Assembly: GCF_041530365.1 (NCBI RefSeq)
Contig: NZ_CP168034.1
Location: 372,001-436,000 of the forward strand
Length of the DNA: 64,000 nt
Direction of reading: 5' to 3'
DNA from: Capnocytophaga sp. ARDL2
GTDB lineage: Bacteria > Bacteroidota > Bacteroidia > Flavobacteriales > Flavobacteriaceae
The notes under the pieces were generated by a model, which was given only the letters and a program-made list of their open reading frames with translations, had not been told where the DNA came from and did not search any database. The position numbers were made by a program, and so were the translations under genes. Positions within the stretch are counted from its first letter, which is position 1. Each line of letters opens with the position of its first letter. Shown here piece after piece: positions 41,556 through 52,591 of this stretch.

Positions 41556-44500
41556 TTAGGATTTTATAGAAAAATCTACGTATAATCGTTCCAAATCATC
41601 GAGCAATTCATTACAGATTTTTACTTTGGTATTTCTACTGTGTAGTTCCACCATATTTTTCTTTATTTTTCTGACCATTTCTTCGAGTTTTATATCCATT
41701 TCTTGGTCTAATTTTTCCTCAAAATCTCCCTCTTCCGATTCTACATTCTCAACCATTGGTTTGTAAGATTCCAATCGTATTTCCTCAGACTCAAACACTT
41801 CAAATTCGATAGGAATATCCCCTGGATATTTGGCAAAAACAGTAGAAAGTTCGTGTATTTGTATAGCCGAAATGGTACGCAAATCCATGCTTATCAACAG
41901 TTTTTTGGTGTTTTTCTCTAAAATTTCATTGAGCAATTTTATCTCTAAAAACTGTATTTTCGGGTCGCTTTTTTGTCCTGTATTTTTAATGATAAAACCA
42001 TCGAGTATTTTTACCCTGAAAAACAAAAATTGATTATCTACCAAATACATCCTTACTTTGAGATATTCTTCACCAAAAATAGACATTTTTTGTGCATCTT
42101 CATATCCTTCAAGGTTGAATGTTGCCCAATCTTTTCCTCTTGCAGAGGTTCTGTGTTGCACATTACTTACAATTCCTCCCATCGTCAATGTTTTTCCAAC
42201 CAATGGGGCTAAATCATTGAGTATTGTAGGTTTTGCATTACAAAACGCCTTTAACTCGTGCTTGAAATCGTCGAGTGGATGCCCAGAAATATAGATTCCA
42301 ACCACTTCTCTTTCCTTCTGTAAGCGTTCCATGGTATTCCACTCTTCACATTGCGGAATAACTGGTTCTGGAAATTGCACCTCCTCGCTGTCGCCAAACA
42401 AACTCACCTGTGCAGAATTGGCAGATTCTTGTGATTTTGCTCCGTATTTCATCGCTTTTTCAAAAAACATTAATCCGTCTGCTTCAGTGTGAAAATACTG
42501 AGCTCGATGTGTATTGGCAAAACAATCAAATCCTCCTGCCAATGCCAAGTTTTCAAAAGCTTTTTTGTTGGCAGCTCTCAAATCGATGCGTTTTGCCATG
42601 TCGAAAATCGAACTATATTTTCCTTCTTTTCTATTTTCGATAATGGTATTTACAGCTCCCTCTCCCACTCCTTTGATAGCTCCCATTCCAAAGCGAATTT
42701 CGTAATTGTCATTTACCGTAAATTTGTACAACGACTCGTTTACATCAGGTCCCAAAACTTTCAATCCCATGCGTTTGCACTCTTCCATAAAGAAAGTTAC
42801 CTGCTTGATGTCGTTCATATTGTTGGAAAGTACCGCTGCCATAAATTCCGCTGGATAATGAGCTTTGAGAAATGCCGTCTGATACGCCACCCAAGCATAA
42901 CAAGTAGAGTGCGATTTGTTGAAGGCATAAGATGCAAACGCCTCCCAGTCTTTCCATATTTTTTCCAAAATAGTAGCGTCATGACCTTTTTTCGAAGCCT
43001 GTTCTACAAACTTTGGCTTCATTTTGTCCAAGACATCTTTTTGTTTTTTACCCATTGCCTTACGCAATACATCGGCTTCACCTTTGGTAAAATCTGCCAA
43101 TTTTTGCGACAAAAGCATTACCTGCTCTTGGTAAACGGTAATTCCGTAAGTTTCCTTTAAATATTCCTCACAAGCATCTAAATCGTAAGTAATAGGCTCT
43201 TCGCCGTTTTTTCTACGGATAAATGACGGAATATACTCCAAAGGTCCCGGACGATAAAGGGCGTTCATGGCAATCAAATCGGCAAAAACCGTTGGCTTCA
43301 ATTCACGCATGTATTTTTGCATTCCGGGCGACTCGTATTGGAATACCCCTACGGTTTCGCCTCGTTGGAACAATTGATAAGTCTTTTCATCGTTGATAGG
43401 AATTTCCTCTGGGTCGATTTCAATCCCCGTACGTTGTTTGATAATTGCAATTGTGTCTTTGATTAGAGTCAAAGTTTTCAATCCCAAAAAGTCCATTTTT
43501 AGCAGACCAGCCGATTCTGCCACCGAGTTATCGAACTGGGTGACATACAAATCCGAATCTTTTGCCGTTTGTACAGGTACGAAATTGGTAATATCATCTG
43601 GAGTAATAATCACCCCACAAGCGTGAATACCAGTGTTTCGCATAGACCCTTCGATGATTTTTGCCTGTTGCAAAGTTTCCGCTGCCAAATCGTTTCCGTT
43701 GGCAACCTCAATCAACTGTTTTACAAGTTCAAATTCATCAGATTTCACGGCTTTTTTCACTTCCTCTTCTTTTTCAGAAAAGAATCGAGACAAATTCCAT
43801 TTTCCTGGCATCATGGCAGGAACCAACTTGGTCAATCGGTCGGATTCTTGCAAAGGCAAATCCAACACACGAGCCGCATCTTTTATCGAAGATTTGGTAG
43901 CCATTTTACCATAAGTAATGATTTGGGCTACCTGATTGGCACCGTATTTATTGATTACATACTCCATTACACGACCACGCCCTTCGTCGTCAAAGTCGAT
44001 GTCTATATCGGGCATGGATACACGATCAGGATTCAAGAAACGCTCAAAAAGCAAATCGTATTTTATTGGGTCGAGATTGGTAATTCCCAAGCAATACGCC
44101 ACCGCCGAACCAGCCGCCGACCCCCTTCCTGGTCCAACAGATACGCCCATTTGTCGAGCTGCTGCAATAAAATCTTGTACAATGAGGAAATACCCTGGGT
44201 ATCCAGAATTTTGAACGGTTTTCAACTCAAAATCCAATCGTTCGGTAATTTCTGGCGTGATTTCTCCATAGCGACGTTTTGCCCCTTCGTAAGTCAAATA
44301 TCTCAAATAGGCATTTTCACCATGTTTTGGATGTTTTTCTCCTACTGGAACTTCCTCCAAATCTCGAGGGTCTTGAAATTCTTCTGGAATATCGAATTTT
44401 GGCAAGAGAATATCACGATACAGCGAATATTCCTCTACCTTGTCTATGACTTCTTGTATGTTGATAATCGCATCAGGCAAATCGGCAAACAATGCCTTCA

Positions 44501-46080
44501 TTTCCTCCTGAGACTTGTAATAATATTCTTGATTGGGCAATCCGTAGCGATAGCCACGACCTCTACCTATTGGGGTCGTTTGCTTTTCGCCATCGCGTAC
44601 ACACAACAAAATGTCGTGAGCATTTGCCTCGTTTTTTTCTAAATAATACGAATTGTTGGTCGCAATGAGCTTTTACATTGTGTTTTCGAGCCAACTTTAC
44701 CATTTCTTGATTCACACGGTTTTCGTCTTCCTGACCGTGACGCATCACCTCGATATAAAAATCCTCTCCAAAGTGTTCTTTCCACCACAACAACGCCTCT
44801 TCGGCTTGTTTTTCACCCATGTTGAGCAATTTATTAGGGATTTCCCCCATCATATTCCCCGACAACACGATGATATCTTCTTTGTATTGCAACAACACTT
44901 CTCTATCTATACGAGGTACATAATAAAATCCATCGATAAAGGCAATCGAGGACAATTTCGCCAAATTGTGATACCCCTTTTTATTTTTTGCCAAAAGCAC
45001 GATTTGATAGCCGTTGTCTTTTTTACTTTTGTCTGTATGATTATCGCATACATGAAATTCGCACCCAACGATAGGTTTGATAACCGTTTCCGTAGGCGAT
45101 TCGCCATTGTCTATCAGTTTTTGGTTGGTAGCCTTTGCCGCTTTGTTGTGGTCGAGTACCGCACTTACAAATTTAAAAGCCCCCATGAGGTTTCCGTGAT
45201 CGGTCATGGCTACGGCAGGCATTTTGTCTTTGGCAGTTTTCTTTACCAAAGCTTTAATGTCAATAGTAGATTGCAGTACCGAAAACTGCGTATGATTGTG
45301 CAAATGAGCAAAAGAAACATCGGTCAAATCTACCACTTCTTGATGAGCAGTTTCTTTGGCTTGAAGTTTTTCGATTTGCTTTCTGATTTTTTCTGACGCC
45401 TCTTTTAGGTTGATATGTTTCAGACCAATTAGTTGAAAAGGAGCGGGATTTTTCACAACAAACTCTTGCAAATAATTGCTTTCTGCTTGTAATTCGTCTT
45501 TGGTAAACACTCCTTTACGCACCAATTCCAAAAAGCATCGCGTAGTAGCCTCCACATCGGCAGTCGCATTGTGAGCCTCGGCAAAGGCTTCTCCAAACAA
45601 ATATTCGTGCAATTCGGTAAGTGTAGGTAGCTTAAAACGACCTCCACGCCCACCTGGTAGTTGCAACAAATTGGCAGTAACTTCTGTACAAGTATCAAGA
45701 ATTGAAAAATTTACCAAAGGAGAATCCAACCCTGCACGGACATACTCCGCCCCCATGATATTGACATCAAAGCCCACATTTTGCCCTACAACAAACTTTG
45801 CCTTTTGCAAGGCCACAGAAAATTTCTCGAGCACCTCACTCATTTCAACACCGTCTTGCATAGCCAATTCGGTAGAAATACCGTGAATACGCTCGGCATC
45901 GAAAGGGATATTAAAACCATTAGGTTTAATCAGATAATCTTGATGCTCTATGAGTTGCCCCATGTCATCGTGCAGTTGCCATGCGATTTGTATGGCTCTT
46001 GGCCAGTTGTCTGTATCGGTAATCGGAGCGTTGTAATTCTTAGGAAGCCCCGTGGTTTCGGTATCGAAAATGATGTACAT
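41556..46080 (-). pseudogene. dnaE: DNA polymerase III alpha with fused exonuclease, one-base frameshift (probable sequence error)
   Basis: With one base removed the protein has 1507 residues. It is the replicative polymerase with a DnaQ-like proofreading domain at the N-terminus. Exonuclease motifs are FDTETTGLP, QNVGFDVN and HNATADVEAT. The PHP domain has FAHLHNHTQFSV and AMTDHGNLMG. The polymerase has GRGSAAGSAVAYCLG and the catalytic MPDIDIDFDDEGRG. The frame breaks at TTTT 44671-44674 (AAAA on the coding strand), where AAA would give HNVKLIATNNSYYLEKNEAN. The gene is essential, so an error is likely. Start MYIIFDTETTG is supported by the promoter box at 46123. Confidence 0.88.
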
Positions 46081-46122
46081 AATATCAATTGGTTTTATAT
46101 GCCGTTGTGCGTTTAGAGAGGT

Positions 46123-46130
46123 CAAAGTTA
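46123..46130 (-). promoter_or_regulatory. -7 box (TAACTTTG, minus strand) of dnaE
   Basis: The reverse complement of CAAAGTTA matches TAnnTTTG and lies 42 bp upstream of the chosen start at 46080. A TTG equivalent occurs 23 bp further. Confidence 0.5.
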
Positions 46131-46236
46131 CGGAAAAAAGAAGGGATAAAAAACAACACTTAATCTAAGAAGTAATATAAATTTTTACTTTTTTACTAAA
46201 CAAATTCAATCAACGAAAAAAATAAAAATGGTTTTT

Positions 46237-46289
46237 TACCAATGGTAGGTTTCAGTTTACGAATGGTAAGATTTTACCTACAAATGGTA
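46237..46289 (+). promoter_or_regulatory. Three TACNAATGGTA repeats at 21-bp period (LytTR-type operator)
   Basis: TACCAATGGTA (46237-46247), TACGAATGGTA (46258-46268) and TACAAATGGTA (46279-46289) are spaced exactly 21 bp apart, two helical turns. LytTR regulators bind short direct repeats with this spacing. The sites lie 136 bp upstream of a decayed LytS-like sensor kinase gene, whose usual partner is a LytTR regulator. The rest of the 46131-46424 gap shows nothing clear. Confidence 0.6.
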
Positions 46290-46424
46290 ATTTTAGAGTA
46301 ATTTTTTGCTTGAAATAAAAATAATCAATTTTGAAACTTCATTTTTTTATATAATCTTGTATCGATTTTTACTTTTTATCGTCTTATATACAGAACATCA
46401 TCAACTGTAGGAAAATCATTAACA

Positions 46425-48410
46425 AATGAACAAGCATTTTTTAGCATATATTTTGGATGTGTATAGAGTCTTTTTGCACAGATGCACATTACCAAAGTGT
46501 TTAATTATTTTGATGGAATGCCGTCAGAAGAGCTTTCGTTTGTTTTCAAATCTCCCGAAGGTACTGTAAAAATGTGCTCAAAAAGGGGATTTATCTCAAT
46601 CAATTTCCAGATTTTTTGTCAAAGACTAACAATTTTGTTTTGGATATGGTGGAAATAAACAACGGTCATTACCAGTTGTGTACTACTCAAAATCAAATCA
46701 TTGAATTTAAAAACGGAAAATGGTCATTGGTGCAAGAGTTTTCGTCAACTATCAAAGTAAAATGATTTACATTGGATAAACGTCTGTTACTCACTACCTC
46801 AACAGGAATATTTGAATAAAAAAACGAACAGTTTGAAAAGATAAATTTGCGAAATTTCAAATCCAGTCCATTGATTGTAAAATCTATGATTACACCTAAC
46901 AATCAACTATGGATTTTGCATCAAGATAGCCCTATTGAACGATATGAATGGCCGAACTTGAAAAAGATTTCAACAAACTTTGACAATCCGTCTATTTTTT
47001 GGAAAGACAACAAATGGAACAACTTTAAAATAGACAAAAACGGTACGATTTAGTTGGTAGGATGGATGTTCAAAAGTTTTGGAATTACGCGTTACAATGG
47101 CTCTACCGACCGATTTGACGATATCGCTTTAGATGCTTTTGGCAATGACAAAGGTGTGTTTGTTGGTGATTATTTCAATCGTATATATATGGGCAACGAC
47201 CAACTGCTATTTGCAGCTTATGGAGGATTTAACGGTAGTGATTTCAATGGAAAAATCAATCAACGTATTTGCATACCCGATTATTCTTCTCAAGATACCT
47301 ATCTCACAGGCATTACGCAAAACAAAAATCAAAATACCTTCATCGCTACCAACGGCGGATTGCATATCTATCTGCCTAAAAAAGACAAAATTGTCGTTCT
47401 CAATACTACAAATGGTTTTCCCAGAAATGAAATACGCCTTTGTACCCTTGAGCAACAATCGTTTAGCAATAGGAACACTCAATGGTTTTTCTATTGTAGA
47501 TTTGAATGAAATATTGTAATCTTCGCTGAAAAATGATTTAAAAATCACCAAAATTCTCATTAATAGAAGTGAAGTGAATATCGAAGACAATCAACTGAAA
47601 TTACCCTACAAACAAAACAATATTTCACTGTATTTTTCTGCTTTTTCCTATTTAGAAAATAGTAAAATCAGTTATGAATATTCGATAAATAGTGATGAGT
47701 AGATTTCACTGGAACATCATCCCAAGTTGATTTTCAATCACCTTTCGCCTAGTGAATATCATATCAAAATCAGAGCAAAAGTCCATTTGGACAATCTACA
47801 AGAAAAGGAATTGGAATTTTATATAAAAATCACTCATCCATTTACACAATCAACTACTTTTTATGTATTTATTTCGTTGATTGTCATTGAAATTATCTAT
47901 CTACGATACGCTATTCTGCAATAAAAAATTGAGAGAAAAACAATTTCAGATCAGAATAAAAGATGCCGAAATGCGTGTGTTACGCGCTCAGATGAACCCC
48001 CATTTTATCTTCAATAGTCTCAATTCTATAAACAGCTATATCATCCAACACAAAACGGATGATGCAAGCAAATATTTGGGAGTTTTCTTTCGACTGATAC
48101 GAAATATTTTAGAAGGAAGTAAGCAAAAAATGATTCCTCTAACGCAAGAATTACAAACGATAAAAATGTATTTGCAATTGGAAGCTATGTGTTTGGAATA
48201 TGCTTTTGACTTTGAATTAATTGTTGACGAAGCTATAGATACCGATGAGGTACAAATTCCACGATTGCTCATACAACCATTTGCTAAAAACTCTATCTGA
48301 CACGTATTGAGATACTTGAAAGACAGAAAAGGGCATTTGTACGTACGATTTCCAAATTTATATACTAAAACAATACGGACTATCCGAATCACTCAGGACA
48401 ACCCGTAATG
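46425..48410 (+). pseudogene. Decayed propeller-type sensor histidine kinase (LytS-like)
   Basis: Fragments in all three frames build one protein: FNYFDGMPSEELSFVF and later beta-propeller pieces (46520-47510), a Y_Y_Y-type segment around 47560-47830, one membrane helix near 47850-47920 (FYVFISLIVIEIIYL), and the kinase part with the phosphoacceptor region RAQMNPHFIFNSLNSINSYI and LEAMCLEYAFDFEL (47930-48300). Stops or frameshifts occur near 46570, 46764, 46818, 47052, 47460, 47517, 47700, 47922 and 48298. The damage is spread along the gene, so it is real decay. No LytTR response regulator is present nearby. Confidence 0.85.
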
Positions 48411-48413
48411 TTA

Positions 48414-49109
48414 TTAATTTTGCTCTCTCAACCATTGAATGTCTTCGAGCAATTGTTTTACATTTTTTACATCTTTTTGTTCTTCATTGAGCAAGGTACC
48501 GTCATAAAAACCGCGAACTCTCCCTTTTTTGTCCACCAAAACGAAGTTTTCCGTGTGTACCATGTCATACATTTCATCGGGACTTCCTGTTTTAACTGCC
48601 AAAAACGACTGACGAGCGAGGTAGTAAATATCTTTTTTATCACCCGTAAGTAAATTCCATTTTTTGGAATTTACGCCCTTTTCTTTAGCGTATTGTGCCA
48701 ACACCTCCTGAGTGTCTATTTCGGGCGTTACAGAAAACGACAATAGCTTTACATCGGGATAATCTTTGATTTGCTCCTGCAACCAAACCATGTTGTCTGT
48801 CATAATCGGACAAATCGTAGGACAGGTTGTAAAAAAGAAATCGGCTACATAGATGAAATTTTCGTAATCTTTTTGAGTGATGGTTTCTCCATTTTGATTG
48901 GTCAGTGCAAAATCGGCTATTTTGTGCTTTTGTTTGTTGTCTTGATGTTGTACCAAAGTGTCAACCATTTCAGGATTTACCATAGCGGGTGTATAAATAG
49001 GCAATGTTTTTTCAGGTTTCAAAGCTCTGTAAAACAAACTCAAAAATACGATTGACAACACAATCATTACTCCAAAAAACAAACGATATTTCTTTAAAAT
49101 TTCTTTCAT
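48414..49109 (-). CDS. SCO1/SenC-family protein
   Basis: The 231-residue protein has an N-terminal membrane anchor (about 9-27) and a thioredoxin-like domain with the copper-binding cysteines in FFTTCPTICPIMTD, and a distal histidine in MVHTENFVLVD. SCO proteins deliver copper to cytochrome c oxidase or act as thiol reductases at the outer face of the membrane. Length is normal. Confidence 0.9.
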   Translation of the reverse strand: MKEILKKYRLFFGVMIVLSIVFLSLFYRALKPEKTLPIYTPAMVNPEMVDTLVQHQDNKQKHKIADFALTNQNGETITQKDYENFIYVADFFFTTCPTICPIMTDNMVWLQEQIKDYPDVKLLSFSVTPEIDTQEVLAQYAKEKGVNSKKWNLLTGDKKDIYYLARQSFLAVKTGSPDEMYDMVHTENFVLVDKKGRVRGFYDGTLLNEEQKDVKNVKQLLEDIQWLREQN

Positions 49110-49128
49110 TTTTTACACTATTTTTTTA

Positions 49129-49136
49129 CAAATTTA
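49129..49136 (-). promoter_or_regulatory. -7 box (TAAATTTG, minus strand) of the SCO gene
   Basis: The reverse complement of CAAATTTA lies 19 bp before the SCO start codon and matches TAnnTTTG. Confidence 0.4.
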
Positions 49137-49168
49137 GGCTGACCAAAAGGGACAGCCTATATAATTTT

Positions 49169-49702
49169 CTATTGTTCACACAAATTTTTCAATTTTTCCA
49201 ATCCTTTTCCGTAAGAATCGTCCATACTTTTGTCCATTGAGGATTTCATCAAATTCAATGGGTAAGGCAATTCGGTATCCATGTCCCAAGTTAATTTGGT
49301 TCCTTCGGTAGTTTCTTCCAACTTGATAGACGAATACGAAGTATTTTCAAAGGGTTTTTTAAAATCCATTTGCGTTTTTACACCTTGATTGGGAAATAAT
49401 TCTACGATTTTATGACATCCAGTTCCTACATTTTCGTCTTGGCTTTCCCAACAATAAGTATCTCCTATTTCTCCTTGAGTACCCAAATATTCCAATGTGA
49501 AATTGGAGTCTAATTCCAACCAAGGGTTCCATTGATTGAAGGCTTTGCTCGAACGGATGTTTTCATATACTTTTTCTATCGGAGCTTTGATAACGATTGA
49601 TTTTTCGTAGTGATAATTTTTATCCACAGCAATTGCTGCAATTCCTAATCCTACTATGATTACCAAAATAGCGATTCCTAATCCTAAAAATATTTTTTTC
49701 AT
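49169..49702 (-). CDS. SRPBCC-family (polyketide cyclase-like) protein
   Basis: The 177-residue protein has one N-terminal membrane helix (about 4-25) and an SRPBCC domain beginning EKSIVIKAPIEKVYENI, with FNQWNPWLELD typical of the family. These domains bind hydrophobic ligands. The actual ligand is unknown. Confidence 0.8.
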   Translation of the reverse strand: MKKIFLGLGIAILVIIVGLGIAAIAVDKNYHYEKSIVIKAPIEKVYENIRSSKAFNQWNPWLELDSNFTLEYLGTQGEIGDTYCWESQDENVGTGCHKIVELFPNQGVKTQMDFKKPFENTSYSSIKLEETTEGTKLTWDMDTELPYPLNLMKSSMDKSMDDSYGKGLEKLKNLCEQ

Positions 49703-49747
49703 TTTTTATTTATGGTTATACTAAAATCTTTGTACAATAATTTTTTT

Positions 49748-49913
49748 CACGCAGATGAGAACAGATTTTTTGATTTTTTTTGTCCTAATTTGATTGTCGC
49801 GGATATTTTTTTGATAAATCAAAAAAATAATCAATGCAATCCATATATCTGCGTTATCTGCTAAAATCAAAGTAAGCGTAAAGAGGATAAAAACAAAAAA
49901 ATCTACGTGATAC
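49748..49913 (+). repeat. Dispersed intergenic element, copy 1 (about 165 bp)
   Basis: The element starts CACGCAGATGAGAACAG and ends ATCTACGTGATAC, with a central palindrome TTTTTTTGATAAATCAAAAA. It matches 60957-61121 in inverted orientation along its full length at roughly 75-80 percent by eye. Such ATCTGCG-ended elements are widespread between genes in flavobacteria. Confidence 0.65.
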
Positions 49914-49922
49914 TATTTATTT

Positions 49923-50534
49923 CTATTTATTTATACTATCGTGTACTTGAGTTTCGTTTCCGTCGTTCCATTTTACCAAAATATCCGTAGCTACAGCGGC
50001 TCCACTACCTACGGCGATAGCCAATTGCGAACGGTGTCCTGCCAATGTTCCTGCAACATACAAACCTTCCAATACTTTGTGGTCGTCGTTTCTGATTTGG
50101 ATTCTGTTTTTTTCTGGGATAGATTTTCCGTGTGGTTCTACCAGCGACTCCAATACCCCCAAAATAGTAAATGGCGAACTGTGATTGGTGGCTACTACCA
50201 CATTTTTAGCAAAATATTCACCTTGATTGGTAATGATTTTATAGCTTTCGCCTTCTTGATGGATTTCTGTAACTTTTTCGTCGGCTATTTGCTCTATATG
50301 AAGACAACTTTCTGATAGTTTTTGCAGTGAAGTTTGCAATAATTCTTCCCCTGTTGTTCCTAATTCGATACCGTAGTAGTTATTGAATTTCGCTTTTTGA
50401 AGCATACTGCCTTTTTGATGTGTAAACAAGGCTATTTTTTTATCCGTTACAAAAGGCTTTTTGTGTGCAGAACCCAACATCAATGCACAAGATGTTCCTG
50501 CAGCACCTGCTCCTATTATGATACAATCGTACAT
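49923..50534 (-). CDS. Small FAD-dependent oxidoreductase (thioredoxin reductase-like fold)
   Basis: The 203-residue protein has the FAD-binding GAGAAGTSCALMLG at its N-terminus and the second FAD motif LYVAGTLAGHRSQLAIAVGS near the C-terminus. It lacks the separate NAD(P)H-binding domain and the CxxC of thioredoxin reductases, so it is a short flavoprotein of unknown substrate. Confidence 0.8.
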   Translation of the reverse strand: MYDCIIIGAGAAGTSCALMLGSAHKKPFVTDKKIALFTHQKGSMLQKAKFNNYYGIELGTTGEELLQTSLQKLSESCLHIEQIADEKVTEIHQEGESYKIITNQGEYFAKNVVVATNHSSPFTILGVLESLVEPHGKSIPEKNRIQIRNDDHKVLEGLYVAGTLAGHRSQLAIAVGSGAAVATDILVKWNDGNETQVHDSINK

Positions 50535-50578
50535 TTTTTTAGTTTTATTTGACTATGATTGTTTAAAAACTTTTCTTT

Positions 50579-50615
50579 TTTCTCTCACTTTCCCCTCTAA
50601 AAAGAGAGAGAGATT
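50579..50615. repeat. Degenerate short palindromic repeat
   Basis: TCTCTCACTTTCCCCTCTAA followed by AAAGAGAGAGAGATT forms an imperfect hairpin similar to the repeats in ileS and at 53651. The rest of 50616-50729 shows nothing clear. Confidence 0.4.
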
Positions 50616-50729
50616 CCTGAATGGAAGGGTGTGTATAACACAGAGTTTTTTTAGAAATCAATATGCTACGCTTTAAGAGTAAATATAGGTTGTTGTGGGT
50701 GAAAAATATTATTTTCTGAAAAAAATACA

Positions 50730-50957
50730 TTAATCCTCTAAAAAAGTTTTTCTTTCATTTTTATTCCTTGTAGTTGTTGGAGAATTTAATGCCTTATTTA
50801 TCTTATTATTCAACTCTTCCTCAGTCATTTCGGCATCATCAATTTCGTCTTCTTCTTGAAAATTATCCACGACTTCGATACCAATAGATTTCAAAAGTTC
50901 AACTATTTTTTAAAATTGCTCTTTTGTAATATCTTCTTCTAAATAAATTTTGTACAT
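50730..50957 (-). pseudogene. Small acidic protein gene with one in-frame stop
   Basis: The 76-codon minus-strand frame starts MYKIYLEEDITKEQF, has a TAA at codon 16, and continues KIVELLKSIGIEVVDNF with a very acidic middle and ends ERKTFLED. The peptide reads like an antitoxin-sized protein, but no toxin gene is beside it. One substitution (GAA to TAA) would explain the stop. It could be a sequence error. Confidence 0.45.
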
Positions 50958-50989
50958 AGTATTTTGTTTTTTTACAAAATTTAAAAAAA

Positions 50990-51184
50990 CTATTTATTCT
51001 TTTCGTTGATAGATTTAGCTACATTGAAAATAAACAATATGCAAACTCCACATAAAATGGCAACGATACTAATCAACGCCATAATGCTATCTCCTTGAAA
51101 CAAATTACTGAAATCCAAAAAGGTAGCGTTCCAAACGATTAATATCAATGCTATTACCAAAAGTACATAAGTGATGTATTTCAT
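50990..51184 (-). CDS. Small two-helix membrane protein (64 aa)
   Basis: Hydrophobic helices lie at about residues 3-22 and 34-54, with a charged C-terminus (KSINEKNK). Function unknown. It lies 45 bp downstream of marC on the same strand. Confidence 0.6.
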   Translation of the reverse strand: MKYITYVLLVIALILIVWNATFLDFSNLFQGDSIMALISIVAILCGVCILFIFNVAKSINEKNK

Positions 51185-51229
51185 CTCGACTAATTTTTAG
51201 AAATTATCAGTAAAGGTAGGTTTTATTTA

Positions 51230-51805
51230 TTAAACAAATAATCCTTTAACATTACTTGCGAATAATTTAACAGCAATCGCAAGTAGTACTACTCCAAACA
51301 CTTTGCGGATGACTCCCAAACCTCCTTGTCCTAATACTTTTTCGATTTTGTCAGAGGATTTCAACACGATATATACAAACAAAATGTTGATTAAAATTCC
51401 AATTACAATGTTTATGGTATCGTATTCTGCTTTTAACGACAATATTGAAGTCATAATTCCAGGTCCCGCAATCAATGGAAATGCAAGAGGAACAATGGAT
51501 GCTGTTTTGGGTTCTTCGTCTTTGTAAATGCTGATGCCCAGAATCATTTCCAACGCCAAAAACAACAATACAAAGGCACCCGCTACGGCAAACGAATTGA
51601 CATCTATACCTATGAGCTGCAAAATAAACTCTCCGACAAATAGAAATGAAATCATAATCGCGGCAGCTACCAACGAAGCCTTTTCAGATTGTATATGCCC
51701 TACTTTTGAGCGTAAACCTACTATAATCGGCACTGAGCCTAAAATGTCTATCACGGCAAACAATATCATTGTTACCGTCATGATTTGTTCAAAATTTATG
51801 TTCAT
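51230..51805 (-). CDS. MarC-family (UPF0056) membrane protein
   Basis: The 191-residue protein has six membrane helices and the family pattern FAVIDILGSVPII at about 17-29, PLAFPLIAGPGIMTS in the middle and a C-terminal helix pair. The MarC family has no confirmed substrate; the old link to antibiotic resistance is not supported. Length is normal. Confidence 0.88.
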   Translation of the reverse strand: MNINFEQIMTVTMILFAVIDILGSVPIIVGLRSKVGHIQSEKASLVAAAIMISFLFVGEFILQLIGIDVNSFAVAGAFVLLFLALEMILGISIYKDEEPKTASIVPLAFPLIAGPGIMTSILSLKAEYDTINIVIGILINILFVYIVLKSSDKIEKVLGQGGLGVIRKVFGVVLLAIAVKLFASNVKGLFV

Positions 51806-51921
51806 GGTTAAAGATTTATACTTTGTTTTTAGGGATTTAAAAATTGTATAATGTATTATTATAAATTGTATAATGTATATTATCAGACAGTTTCATATTC
51901 TTACATTTTTATTGAATAAAT

Positions 51922-52517
51922 CCGTTGTGCATTATGAAATAAATAAAAAAAGCTGTTCATTTAACTGAAAATCAGTATATTTTGTTCGATAAAACAAATC
52001 AAAAATGAACAACTTAAGACAAATATACGAAAGAATTTTAGAAGTTTTAAAAAAGTTTTTCCCTCATCAGCTTTTACCTTATCAAAGGAGAAAGCCAAAA
52101 ATGAGTGATTTAGAACTTGTGAGTTTGAATTTAACTGCTGAATATTTAAGTATTGATAATGAAATGCAACTGTTTAGAAAACTACCTAATTCTTTGAGAA
52201 ACAAAATAGAAAGGAGTGTTTACAACAAAAGAAAATAGAATTTTTTTATCATATAAATCAGATTAGGGAAAAAATTTACTTATTCAAGAAAAAGAGGAAA
52301 AGAATCGAAACATAATTTTGACTTCGTCGAATCTTCGATTTCGCAGTTATGTGATCAATTTATGATTAAAAGGAATTATACAAAATCATTCAACGGTTTT
52401 AAAACACGAATTATCAGTAAAATAACTACTTTAACCTTAATTCAATACATTAACAAATTTGTATTAAAAAAGGAAATAAATAAAATTAAAGCAAGTATAA
52501 TTTAAAATGCACAACGG
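51922..52517 (+). mobile_element. Internally deleted IS982-type element
   Basis: Perfect 12-bp terminal inverted repeats CCGTTGTGCATT (51922-51933) and AATGCACAACGG (52506-52517) bound 596 bp. The left part encodes a transposase N-terminus (52005-52238, MNNLRQIYERILEVLKKFFP, ending ERSVYNKRK). The right part encodes a transposase C-terminus (about 52320-52504, FVESSISQLCDQFMIKRNY and YINKFVLKKEINKIKASII). The middle with the catalytic core is missing, so it cannot move by itself. Confidence 0.75.
52005..52238 (+). pseudogene. Transposase N-terminal fragment
   Basis: The 77-residue fragment has the N-terminal pattern of flavobacterial IS982-family transposases (PYQRRKPKMSDLELVSLNLT and AEYLSIDNEMQLFRKLP). 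It ends at a stop where a deletion removed the catalytic part. Confidence 0.7.
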
Positions 52518-52591
52518 GTTGAATAACTATTCAATTGTAAAGAAATAAACAATCTACAATTGCTACAATCTACATTATACAATCTACAATA

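Noticed and set aside
42489..43160. 223-codon plus-strand frame within dnaE (and similar frames at 43569-44642 and 44653-45396)
   Set aside because: They lie antisense to the conserved polymerase coding sequence and show shadow-frame composition.
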